Positions 33,877 to 41,424 of a stretch of DNA of 64,000 nt are shown piece after piece. Source of the stretch: Halopenitus persicus. GTDB lineage: Archaea; Halobacteriota; Halobacteria; Halobacteriales; Haloferacaceae. The notes beneath the pieces are model-generated. The model was not told where the DNA came from. It made no database searches and saw nothing but the letters and a program-made list of their open reading frames with translations. The position numbers and the translations under genes are program-made. Location of the stretch: assembly GCF_900107205.1 (NCBI RefSeq), contig NZ_FNPC01000001.1, positions 489,699 to 553,698 on the forward strand, read 5' to 3'. Within the stretch, counting starts at the first letter, position 1, and every line of letters begins with the position of its first letter.

Positions 33877-33942
33877 TCGAAACCGAATCGAGAACGAGTC
33901 GAGAACGAATCGAGGACGAGTCGAGAACGAATCGAGGACGAG
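33877..33942. repeat. 11-bp tandem repeat, six copies, next to the stop of HTH regulator 2
   Basis: Units start at 33877, 33888, 33899, 33910, 33921 and 33932 with consensus tcgagaacgaR. The array ends 10 bases before the stop codon of the minus-strand gene. The 11-bp period is close to one DNA helix turn, unlike the codon-multiple repeats elsewhere in the window. Confidence 0.9.
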
Positions 33943-33951
33943 CCCGCTGCA

Positions 33952-34647
33952 TCACTGGCGTGGTCGATCCGGCCGATCCACGAGGAGGGTCCGTTCGATC
34001 AGGGCACGGATCCCGCGTTTGAGACGGCCGCCGACCGCCGAGGCGGAGTAGCCGAGCTCGGCGGCGACGTCCGCCAGGGAGGCCTCACGGGGGTCCGCGA
34101 AGTAGCCGAGTTCGTAGGCGACGACGAGCGCCTCGCGCTGTTTCTCCGTGAGCGCGTCGCGGACCGGATATTCCGTGTCGGCGCCCGGCAGCTGCCGGAC
34201 GTCGACGACCTCGAAGGAAAAGCCCGCCTCGCGGGCGTGCTGCCAGACGTCGTGGAGGGCCTCCCGGTCGGGGAGCAGCCACTGCTCGTGCCAGCCCCGT
34301 GGCGTCGGTTCGGGTCCCGGCGCGGCGCTCCGGGCGTCGATCACGAACCCGCCGTGGCGCGTGACCTGGGGTGCGAGCAGGACCGCGGTCTCCGCGAAGG
34401 TGACCCCCCAGAGGTTCCGCCGGTCGAACTCGGGCATCGGGTGGACCGTCTCGACCGTCCGGTCCCGCTCGAGGGTCTCGGCGACCACGTCGGGAGGCGT
34501 CGTACCGAACTTGAGCACGTAGACCTCGCGTTCGGGGTCCGTGCTCGTCTCGGGCAGGACGCGCACGTCCAGTTCCGGGGCCGACGCGAAGGTGTCCGCG
34601 AGCGCGCCGTCCTCGTGGGCGAACCGTACCTCGGCGAAGGTGGTCAT
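33952..34647 (-). CDS. Bacterio-opsin-activator-type HTH regulator 2
   Basis: 231 residues from ATG 34647 (MTTFAEVRFAHEDGALADTF). The same architecture as regulator 1: an N-terminal sensing domain and a C-terminal HTH_10 domain (LTEKQREALVVAYELGYFAD, then SLADVAAELGYSASAVGGRL and KRGIRALIERTLL). Paralogues of this group often regulate neighbouring metabolic or stress genes; no target can be named. Three 19-bp repeats with CGTACG cores lie 68-124 bases upstream of the start and may be operator sites. Confidence 0.85.
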   Translation of the reverse strand: MTTFAEVRFAHEDGALADTFASAPELDVRVLPETSTDPEREVYVLKFGTTPPDVVAETLERDRTVETVHPMPEFDRRNLWGVTFAETAVLLAPQVTRHGGFVIDARSAAPGPEPTPRGWHEQWLLPDREALHDVWQHAREAGFSFEVVDVRQLPGADTEYPVRDALTEKQREALVVAYELGYFADPREASLADVAAELGYSASAVGGRLKRGIRALIERTLLVDRPDRPRQ

Positions 34648-34714
34648 CGACGGGGTGTCCGATCGGAGGGATGCGCTCGCACGGGAAAGTTCCACCGGCG
34701 GTATCGGTCGAGTG

Positions 34715-34771
34715 GTCAGGTCGAGCGTACGTCGTCAGGTCGAGCGTACGCCGTCAGGTCGAGCGTACGTC
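34715..34771. repeat. 19-bp direct repeat, three copies, upstream of HTH regulator 2
   Basis: gtcaggtcgagcgtacgYc at 34715, 34734 and 34753. Each copy contains the palindrome CGTACG. The location in the promoter region of a regulator gene and the nearly two-turn spacing fit a cluster of binding sites; simple slippage is the alternative. Confidence 0.85.
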
Positions 34772-34819
34772 GACCGGCCGAGTCACGCCGCCGAAGCGGA
34801 TCGACGGTTCGCCGGCGAG

Positions 34820-36037
34820 TCACTGCGCGGCCGAGGATTCGCGGAGACACTCGATGATGTCCTCGCGGGTCGTCTCGCGTTCCCCCTCGGTGGCGAGCTG
34901 GCCGACGACGAACTCCAGGAGGTTCAGCTCCCTGAGCAGCTCGAGGGCGTCCTCGCGGTCGACGTCGACGTCGCGTTTGACCTCGTAGATCGTGTTCGAC
35001 CGCATCACCGTCTCGATGAGCGCGTCGACGGTCACGTCCTCCGGGAGACCGATCCCGTCCGAGAGGACGACGGGCTGGTCGGCGTCGGCGGACGGGGTCG
35101 GGTGATCGACGTCGCGGGAATCGGAATCCGAGGCGGGCCGGTCGGTCTCGGTCGACGGGCCGGTCGCCGACGTCGCGTCGTCCCGCCGGTCGTCGGCGTC
35201 GTCCGCCGCGTCGCCGGTCCGGTAGGTGTTCGGCTCGTGGATGTCGTAGTCTATCATGTACCGGCGGACCGTCTCGCCGGTGACGTCCATCTCCAGGGCA
35301 TCGGCCATCTCGGCGAACGTCCCGCAAGCCTCGTAGACCTCCGCCAGCAGGTCGGGATCCTTAAACGGCGGCACGTCGCGGTCGGATGTGAACGTGGTCG
35401 CGGTCTCGCGATCGTCCGGGTCCGTTCGGGCATCGACCGACGCCGCCTGGCCGTCAACGGAGGACGCCGTCGCCGACGTGTCAGCGTCCGCCGGTTCACC
35501 CGGTTCGGCCGTCTCCGATCCCGCCACGGTCGGCAGCGCCGTTTCGGTCGCGTCGTCCTCGGCGGCGCCCGCATCCGCGTCGTCCTCGCTGACGGCCGCG
35601 TCGACGTCGGCGACATCGGCCGCGACCTCGGCGTTCCCGGTCTCGGCGTCCCCATCCGCTTCGACGGCCGGATCGAACCCGTCGGCCCGGGGGCCATCCG
35701 CCGGAACCGTCGCCGCGAGCGTCACCGTGACGGTCCCGTCCGCGCCGAGATCGGCGCCGGTCGGACGCGCCGCGACGTCGTGGTCGGTCGCGGGCGTCAG
35801 TTCGGTCGTCGACGCGAGCGCGAACCGCACGGTTCCGTCGGGGCCGACACGCGGGTCCCGAAGGGCGGTCCGGTCCGCGGTCGGATCGATCGAGAGCGTC
35901 ACCTCGAGGTTCGCCGTGAGTCGGTCCGCCTCGACGCCGGTGATCGCCGCCACGTCGACGTCGTCGACGGCCTCGCCGCGACGCTCGCACTCGTCGAGGA
36001 ACCGGCCCAGCTCCTGGAGTCGGTTACCGATGCCCAT
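34820..36037 (-). CDS. Unknown haloarchaeal protein with HTH-like core and long acidic disordered region
   Basis: 405 residues from ATG 36037; ATG 36052 adds five and would suit a TATA near 36081-36102. Residues 1-115 form a compact domain (GNRLQELGRFLDECERRGEA). Residues 115-215 are a low-complexity Asp/Ala/Glu/Thr linker. A conserved-looking core follows: FKDPDLLAEVYEACGTFAEM and ADALEMDVTGETVRRYMIDY, which resembles a sigma/HTH-type DNA-binding helix set. A final domain (LPEDVTVDALIETVMRSNTI, YEVKRDVDVDREDALELLRE) closes the protein. I do not recognise the family; a regulatory role is a guess from the HTH-like core. Confidence 0.75.
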   Translation of the reverse strand: MGIGNRLQELGRFLDECERRGEAVDDVDVAAITGVEADRLTANLEVTLSIDPTADRTALRDPRVGPDGTVRFALASTTELTPATDHDVAARPTGADLGADGTVTVTLAATVPADGPRADGFDPAVEADGDAETGNAEVAADVADVDAAVSEDDADAGAAEDDATETALPTVAGSETAEPGEPADADTSATASSVDGQAASVDARTDPDDRETATTFTSDRDVPPFKDPDLLAEVYEACGTFAEMADALEMDVTGETVRRYMIDYDIHEPNTYRTGDAADDADDRRDDATSATGPSTETDRPASDSDSRDVDHPTPSADADQPVVLSDGIGLPEDVTVDALIETVMRSNTIYEVKRDVDVDREDALELLRELNLLEFVVGQLATEGERETTREDIIECLRESSAAQ

Positions 36038-36267
36038 GATATACGGACCCATCGCGCTGCGGCCGCATGAAGACACACGATGAATTATGAAGGTTTTTAA
36101 ATCGGTCGGCGTCGGGCGGATCCGCCGTGAGGGTGCCAGATGGGATCGGCCGACGGTGTCGTATGGGATCGGCCGACGGTGCCGTGCGAGGTCGTCACTG
36201 GGTGACACGCGACGGCGAAACCGGCGAAGTGACACCGTTTTATTCCCGCATCACGGACCGTGACGCA

Positions 36268-36537
36268 ATGGAACGGGTGAAGACCGCACCGGGCCCGGAC
36301 GCCGCGCACGCGTTCCGGCTGGGACTGATCGCCGCCGCCGTTCTCGGCGTGGTCGCGATGGCCGGCCTCTACGCTGCGGGCGAGGCCTCGCTGCTCCTCG
36401 TCGGCTTCCTCCTGGTGGCGTGCTTCCCGGTGTATCTCGTGTTCGCGGCCGCCGCGTTGAGCGTCTGGCTCGGGTACGACAAGGACGCCACCGACCTCCG
36501 CCCGGTCTACCGGGAGCGCGAGCGCCGGCGGGGCTGA
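36268..36537 (+). CDS. Small membrane protein of unknown function
   Basis: 89 residues with two membrane helices (FRLGLIAAAVLGVVAMAGLY and LLLVGFLLVACFPVYLVFAA) and a basic C-terminus (RPVYRERERRRG). A TATA box gttttattc (36237-36245) lies about 27 bases before ATG 36268, so a leaderless mRNA is likely and the longer upstream frame is not used. The gene is convergent to the demethylase gene with a 15-base gap. Confidence 0.7.
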   Translation: MERVKTAPGPDAAHAFRLGLIAAAVLGVVAMAGLYAAGEASLLLVGFLLVACFPVYLVFAAAALSVWLGYDKDATDLRPVYRERERRRG

Positions 36538-36552
36538 GCCCTCCTCCGCGTA

Positions 36553-37908
36553 TTACTCCTCGGCCTCCTGCTTGGCGCTCAGCTTGGCCTGCTCGCGGGC
36601 GCTCGGGTTGACGGACTCCTTGAACGGCACCTTCGCGACGGTCGCGAACACCGGCTCGCCCGGCTCCTCGGCGTACTCGTCGGGGAGGTGGACGCGGAAC
36701 TCGGTGTCGAGGTCGGCGTCGTAGACGCGGTCGTCGAGCGGCGCCTCGAGCTTCTCGGCGGGGACGAACCCGAGCGCGATGTTGGTCTCGAGGTCCGGGC
36801 TCCACCACGGCGAGGTGACGTAGCCGCACTCCTCGCCCGTCTCGGGGTCGGAGATCAGCCAGAAGTCGGACGCGTAATCGCGGATCGGCTCGCCGGCCAG
36901 TTTCAACCCGACGAGCTTGAGGTTGAACGGATACTCGCCGTCCTCGATCCGCGCCTTCTGCCGCTCCAGCTCCTCCCTGCCGATGTAGTCGCCGTCCTTG
37001 TCGTCGGGGACGTGGTAGCCGAGGTTGACCTGGAACGGCGAGGTCTCGTGGTCCATGTCCTGTCCCCACGAGAGGATGCCGGCCGCGATCCGCCGGTGGT
37101 GGCCCGGCGCGATCTGCATCCCGCCGTGGTCCTTGACGGTGTCGAGGACGGGGTCCCAGACGCGCTCGGCGTGTTTGGTGGCGTCCTTGACGTAGATCTC
37201 GAAGCCCTTCTCGCCGGAGAAGCCGGTCTGGCTCACCAGCACCTCGGCGCCGTTGATCTCCGCCTCCATCAGACCGTAGTAGGGGATCTCCGAGACCTCC
37301 TCGCCGACCACCTCGACCATCACGTCCTCCGAGAGCGGTCCCTGGATCTGCATCGGCGCGACGTCGATCTCGTCGACCTCGACGTCGAAGTCCATCCCCA
37401 CGTTGACGCCCTGGATCCACTGCATCAGCGTGGAGTCGGAGATGGAGAACCAGAACTCGTCCTCGGCGACCCGCAGCAGGACGGGGTCGTTGAGGATCCC
37501 GCCGTCCTCGTTACAGAGGATGACGTACCGCCCGTGCATCGGCTCGATGTCGGTCGCGTCGCGCGTGATGAGATAGTCGGTCAGCGCCTCGGCGTCGGGG
37601 CCTTTGACCCGGATCTGGCGCTCGACGGCGACGTCCCAGAGGGTGACGCTGTTCGTCAGCGCCTCGTACTCGGCCATCGCGCCGCCGTCCTCGGGCTCGA
37701 CGAGCCCGCGCGGGTGATAGATCCGGTTGTAAACCGTACACCGCCAGGCGCCCTCCTCGTTGAACGACTTGTGGAAGAAGGGCGACTTGCGGACGCGCGT
37801 GGACACCAGCATCTCGATGCCGGGATCCCCCGTCTGTCGGAGGTTCCTGGGAAGGACGCGGTCGGACTGGTCGACGCTCGGATGGTTCGGATGGTCGTCT
37901 TGTGACAT
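36553..37908 (-). CDS. GcvT/DmdA-like aminomethyltransferase (probable THF-dependent demethylase)
   Basis: 451 residues, somewhat longer than GcvT or DmdA. Order: N-terminal extension, then KSPFFHKSF, CTVYNRIYHPRGL, NSVTLWDVAVERQIRVKGPD, RYVILCNEDGGILNDPVLLR, MQIQGPLSEDVMVEVVGEEV, SGEKGFEIYVKDATKHAERV and a C-terminal beta domain. The pattern of KSPF, YN, WDV..ERQ..I/VKG and DPVLL follows dimethylsulfoniopropionate demethylase DmdA more than glycine-cleavage T protein. Such enzymes move a methyl from a sulfonium or amine to tetrahydrofolate. A MetF gene lies convergent nearby and a BCCT transporter 3.5 kb away. Substrate (DMSP, betaine or other) is unknown. A TATA box (37934-37941) sits 30 bases before ATG 37908. 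Confidence 0.8.
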   Translation of the reverse strand: MSQDDHPNHPSVDQSDRVLPRNLRQTGDPGIEMLVSTRVRKSPFFHKSFNEEGAWRCTVYNRIYHPRGLVEPEDGGAMAEYEALTNSVTLWDVAVERQIRVKGPDAEALTDYLITRDATDIEPMHGRYVILCNEDGGILNDPVLLRVAEDEFWFSISDSTLMQWIQGVNVGMDFDVEVDEIDVAPMQIQGPLSEDVMVEVVGEEVSEIPYYGLMEAEINGAEVLVSQTGFSGEKGFEIYVKDATKHAERVWDPVLDTVKDHGGMQIAPGHHRRIAAGILSWGQDMDHETSPFQVNLGYHVPDDKDGDYIGREELERQKARIEDGEYPFNLKLVGLKLAGEPIRDYASDFWLISDPETGEECGYVTSPWWSPDLETNIALGFVPAEKLEAPLDDRVYDADLDTEFRVHLPDEYAEEPGEPVFATVAKVPFKESVNPSAREQAKLSAKQEAEE

Positions 37909-37933
37909 CGGTACACGGTGTCAGTTCCCCACC

Positions 37934-37941
37934 ACTATAAA
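37934..37941 (-). promoter_or_regulatory. TATA box of the demethylase gene
   Basis: On the minus strand cttttatag, centred about 30 bases before ATG 37908, which predicts a leaderless transcript. The following 345 bases to 38286 are unusually AT-rich with TATA-like cgaatatagt near 38098-38107 and no gene that I can support. Confidence 0.7.
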
Positions 37942-38286
37942 AGAAAGGCGTCACTTTCGAGACCGCGACGTGTTCGGAATCCGATCCGATCTCCGAATAT
38001 GGCTTTTCAGGCCTCATACAGTGCATTTACCCGGAGAGAGAACGAGATCACCGATCCGAATTGCTCGGTCGAAACCGGACTCTAAACCACTACATATCGA
38101 ATATAGTATGGGTTGTGGTTGCGGACGTGACGCGGTGTGACCGGCGGGACGGAGCGATCCTCCACCGTGGGCTGAGCCGCGGTGGGTCCATCCGGAGACG
38201 ACATCCAACCGGCGGTATGAGGCAGTATACCACCCTCTACGGTCGATTTCGGAATCCTTTCACGGGTCGGGTCCCGACGAACGGAT

Positions 38287-38481
38287 ATGACGACCCGGTC
38301 CACCACCGGAAGCGATCCCGCTTCCGACGATGACGCATCGCGAACCGACGGATCCGTCGACTTCGAGAACTACCTGCCGGGAGCCCCGCTGCCGTCGACC
38401 GAGCCGGGCCGCGTCGAGCGGTTCCTGACGCGGCTGTTCCGCCGCCGTGGCGGCCTCCGCGTGGTCTACCGCCGCAAGTAG
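38287..38481 (+). CDS. Small basic-tailed protein of unknown function
   Basis: 64 residues: an acidic, Ser/Thr-rich N-terminal half (MTTRSTTGSDPASDDDASRT), a short FENYLPGAPLPSTEPG segment and a strongly basic C-terminus (RVERFLTRLFRRRGGLRVVY). The split charge pattern and the position between a promoter-like AT-rich gap and a repeat array make it plausible as a real gene, but I know no family. The stop codon lies inside the first unit of the 18-bp array. Confidence 0.5.
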   Translation: MTTRSTTGSDPASDDDASRTDGSVDFENYLPGAPLPSTEPGRVERFLTRLFRRRGGLRVVYRRK

Positions 38482-38562
38482 CGCTCTCGTCGCAAGTAGC
38501 GCTCTCGTCGCAAGTAGCGCTCTCGTCGCAAGTAGCGCTCTCGTCGCAAGTAGCGCTCTCGT
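38473..38562. repeat. 18-bp tandem repeat, five perfect copies, spanning a stop codon
   Basis: The unit cgcaagtagcgctctcgt starts at 38473, 38491, 38509, 38527 and 38545. The first copy contains the last codon and stop of the small ORF at 38287-38481; the array then fills most of the convergent gap before metF. Perfect identity indicates recent expansion. Confidence 0.93.
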
Positions 38563-38588
38563 CGGCACGAACGTGCGACGTCGAGTCG

Positions 38589-39443
38589 TTAGCTCTCGAG
38601 CCGGCCGAGCCGCCAGGACTCGGTGTCCGGCACCTGGTTGAAGGTGTAGATGTGGACGCCGCGGATGTCGTAGTGGGGATCGGCGGCGTGCGGCGCGAGC
38701 CCGTCGATCAGCTCGTCGGGGGTGTACTGGCCGCGCGAGCCGACGAGCTCCTTGATGAATCCGAGGACGCCGCTGGTCTTCCGGAGGAATCGAACCGAGT
38801 CGCCGACGCCGACCTTCTTGGAGATGCCGAGCAGCCGCTGGTAGTTCATCACGCCTGGAATGCCGACCTCGACGGGGAGGTCGACGCCGCGGTCGCGGAT
38901 CGTCCCGATCCACTCGAGGATCGTCTCGGGGTCGTAACACAGCTGCGTGACGAGGTAGCTCGCGTACGGCGCCTTCCGGTCCATCGCCTCCGCGAGGGTC
39001 GCCTCGCTCAGGAAGTCGTGGCCCTCCGGATAGCCGGTGATGCCGACCTCCTCGAACTCGTACTCGAGCTCCTCCAGCGCCACGAGCAGGTCGTGGGCTG
39101 ACTCGAACTCGCCCGCGGGCTCCTCCCGGTCGCCCCCGGGGACGAAGACGTCCGTGACCCCGGCCTCCCGGAGCCGCCCGGCGATCGAATCCAGGTGCTC
39201 CCGGTCCCGAACGTACCGGGCCGCGACGTGCGGGATGACCTCGTAGCCCGCCTCGCTCGCGGTCTCGGTCCACTCGACGGTGGCGTCGATCCCGAGCGTC
39301 GGCGAGGTCGTGACCGCGATCGCCGCGCCGTCGGGGAGGTGGGCCATCTGTTCGCCGAAGCTGTCGAACGGCATCAGCTCGAATCGGGGATCGGCGAGCA
39401 GCGTCGCCGCCCCGTCGTCCGTCGTCGAAGTCTCGAGTGACAT
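38589..39443 (-). CDS. 5,10-methylenetetrahydrofolate reductase (MetF-like)
   Basis: 284 residues, the short archaeal/bacterial catalytic type. A TIM-barrel flavoenzyme linking 5-methyl-THF and 5,10-methylene-THF. Characteristic segments: YEVIPHVAARYVRDREHLDS, AGVTDVFVPGGDREEPAGEF, VGITGYPEGHDFLSEATLAE and a YLVTQLCYDPE strand; these correspond to the PHxT, GD and FITQ motifs of MetF. In a methyl-group catabolic setting it would run toward methylene-THF. It is convergent to the small ORF and close to the DmdA-like gene. ATG 39443 was chosen; the frame extends to 39512. Confidence 0.85.
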   Translation of the reverse strand: MSLETSTTDDGAATLLADPRFELMPFDSFGEQMAHLPDGAAIAVTTSPTLGIDATVEWTETASEAGYEVIPHVAARYVRDREHLDSIAGRLREAGVTDVFVPGGDREEPAGEFESAHDLLVALEELEYEFEEVGITGYPEGHDFLSEATLAEAMDRKAPYASYLVTQLCYDPETILEWIGTIRDRGVDLPVEVGIPGVMNYQRLLGISKKVGVGDSVRFLRKTSGVLGFIKELVGSRGQYTPDELIDGLAPHAADPHYDIRGVHIYTFNQVPDTESWRLGRLES

Positions 39444-39731
39444 TGTGAAGTGGGGCCGGTTCCCGACACGGGCGGCGAACCGACTGGATGCGACAAGGGC
39501 CGACACCGTCATTAGGTCTTTCCCGCTCGTGGCGTCGGCCGACTCGGCGACAACACCCCACGGGTATTTGACGTGTTGTGGACGGGAGGCCTCGTTTCAC
39601 ACGAAACGGACCGCTCGGCGGCGATCGGCGTCATCTTGATGGCGGTCGGATCCCGTCTTCCGATGGACTATGCCTCCTGTTCACACACAACGATCGGGCG
39701 GGAGCCGACGGATCAGGGTCGGTGATCGCCC

Positions 39732-41111
39732 GTGACCGCTCCGCCCCACGACCGGAGACGGGGACGCGACCGGCTCGCGGCCGACGGCGAACGCGACCGA
39801 CTCGCAACCGACGGCGAACGCGACCAACTCGCTACCGACGGCGGGAGCGTGACGGTCACGTTCGCCGACGTCGAGGCGGCAGCCGAGCGGATCGACGATC
39901 CGACGGTCGTCAAACCCACGCCCGTGGAGCGCAGCACCTCGCTGGAGGAAATGACGGGGGCGGACCGGGTGATGTTGAAGCTCGAGCACCTCCAGTGGAC
40001 GGGGTCGTTCAAGACGCGCGGGGCGTACAACAAGATCCGCGCGTGTCTCGAGACGGGCGATCCGGACCACGTCGTGGCCGCGAGCGCGGGCAACCACGCG
40101 CAGGGGGTCGCGCTCGCGGCCACCACCCTCGGCGTGGACGCCACGATCGTGATGCCGACGACGGCCCCGCAGACGAAGGTGGACGCGACCCGCGGGTACG
40201 GCGCGAGCGTGGAACTGGTCGGGCAGGACTTCCAGGCGGCGATGGCGTACGCCCAGGAGCTCGTGGCCGAGACCGACGCCGAGTTCGTCCACGCGTTCGA
40301 CGATCCGGAGATCGTCGCCGGCCAGGGGACCCTCGGCATCGAGATGTGCGAGGACGTCCCCGAGGCCGACACGATCGTCGTCCCGATCGGCGGCGGCGGG
40401 CTGATCTCGGGCATCGCCACCGCCGTCGCGGAGCTGAGCCCCGAGACGCGCGTCGTCGGCGTGCAGGCCACGGGCGCCGCCACCGTCCCCGACAGCCTCG
40501 AGAAGGGGATCCCCCAGACCCTCGAGTCGGTCGACACGATCGCCGACGGGATCGCGACCGGCGGGATCTCGGAGCTGACGCTGTCGATCATCGAGCGCCA
40601 CGTCGACGAGGTCGTCACGGTGACGAACGGCGAGATCGCCGACGCGATCCTGTTGTTGATGGAGCGGGCCAAGCAGGTCGTCGAGGGCGCCGGCGCGGCC
40701 TCGGTCGCCGCGATCCGGAGCGACGACCTCGACGTCGCCGGCGAGACGGTGATGCCGCTGCTGTGCGGCGGCAACCTCGACATGACGATGCTGCGGACCG
40801 TCCTGGTCCACGCGCTGACGCGCCGCCGACAGATCCTCCGGCTGCGGGTCCACATCGAGGACCGGCCCGGCAAGATGGCGGAGATATCCAGCCTGATCGC
40901 CGACCACGACGCGAACATCCAGACGGTGCGACACGACCGCGCGCTCGAGGACCTCGACGTCGGCGAGGCCTACCTCATCTTCCAGGTCGAAACGAGCGGG
41001 GCACAACACGCCCGCCGGATCGTCGACGCGATCGCCGAGAGCGGCTATCCGGTGGACGTTATCAACCACCCCGACGTCAACGTGCTCGCCACCGACGCCG
41101 ATCGTGCGTGA
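39732..41111 (+). CDS. ilvA: Threonine ammonia-lyase (biosynthetic/catabolic, with ACT domain)
   Basis: 459 residues from GTG 39732. A PLP enzyme that deaminates threonine to 2-oxobutanoate. The PLP-lysine motif is GSFKTRGAYNK, the phosphate loop GGGGLISGIA, and AASAGNHAQGVALAA is also present. The last 80 residues form a single ACT-like domain (RLRVHIEDRPGKMAEISSLI). The first 39 residues are mostly three 27-bp repeats (39766-39846, RDRLAxDGE units); GTG 39849 (VTVTFADVEAAAERIDDPTV) is the typical family start, so the repeated part may be untranslated or a dispensable extension. Confidence 0.88.
   Translation: MTAPPHDRRRGRDRLAADGERDRLATDGERDQLATDGGSVTVTFADVEAAAERIDDPTVVKPTPVERSTSLEEMTGADRVMLKLEHLQWTGSFKTRGAYNKIRACLETGDPDHVVAASAGNHAQGVALAATTLGVDATIVMPTTAPQTKVDATRGYGASVELVGQDFQAAMAYAQELVAETDAEFVHAFDDPEIVAGQGTLGIEMCEDVPEADTIVVPIGGGGLISGIATAVAELSPETRVVGVQATGAATVPDSLEKGIPQTLESVDTIADGIATGGISELTLSIIERHVDEVVTVTNGEIADAILLLMERAKQVVEGAGAASVAAIRSDDLDVAGETVMPLLCGGNLDMTMLRTVLVHALTRRRQILRLRVHIEDRPGKMAEISSLIADHDANIQTVRHDRALEDLDVGEAYLIFQVETSGAQHARRIVDAIAESGYPVDVINHPDVNVLATDADRA
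39766..39846. repeat. 27-bp tandem repeat, three copies, at the 5' end of the threonine ammonia-lyase gene
   Basis: Units of gcgacc..ctcgc..ccgacggcgaac start at 39766, 39793 and 39820. They lie between the GTG at 39732 and the likely alternative start GTG 39849, in frame. Confidence 0.85.
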
Positions 41112-41322
41112 GTTCGGCACGGGTGAGCGGGTCCGACGACGTTTTCCGTCCGGCGTCGGACCGTCCGGTTCCGGGTTGGTTCGATGTGCGATACCGGAAC
41201 GGAGCGGGCGCGAAACGGCGACGGCGGGCGGTCCGACCGACGGATCGTATTTAAAGACCGCCATAATTACGGATGAACGTTTATTAATGATACTGTACTT
41301 ACATACATCGAGGCGCTGTCAT

Positions 41323-41424
41323 ATGGTACCTATCAACACGGAGACTCCGGCGGACGCGCCACCGAACGGAGCGAGGTATCGTGCGTCGAACGCCAGAACC
41401 GTTCGTCGGGGGGTGAGCACATGA
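41323..41424 (+). CDS. 33-codon ORF coupled to the BCCT transporter gene (leader peptide or small protein)
   Basis: The frame MVPINTETPADAPPNGARYR then ASNARTVRRGVST ends with TGA overlapping the ATG of the transporter (ATGA). A GAGG Shine-Dalgarno lies 9 bases before its ATG, and a TATA-like gtttattaatg (41279-41289) about 35 bases before. The charged, proline-containing peptide has no recognisable family. The coupling and promoter position suggest it is translated; that it is functional is inference. Confidence 0.45.
   Translation: MVPINTETPADAPPNGARYRASNARTVRRGVST

Noticed and set aside
33877..33942. Possible CRISPR array
   Set aside because: Units are 11 bp and contiguous with no spacers; none of the other arrays has spacers either.
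38108..38140. Ten-codon Cys-rich ORF (MGCGCGRDAV) after a TATA-like stretch
   Set aside because: The AT-rich box is too close to the ATG for a start site and the frame is very short.
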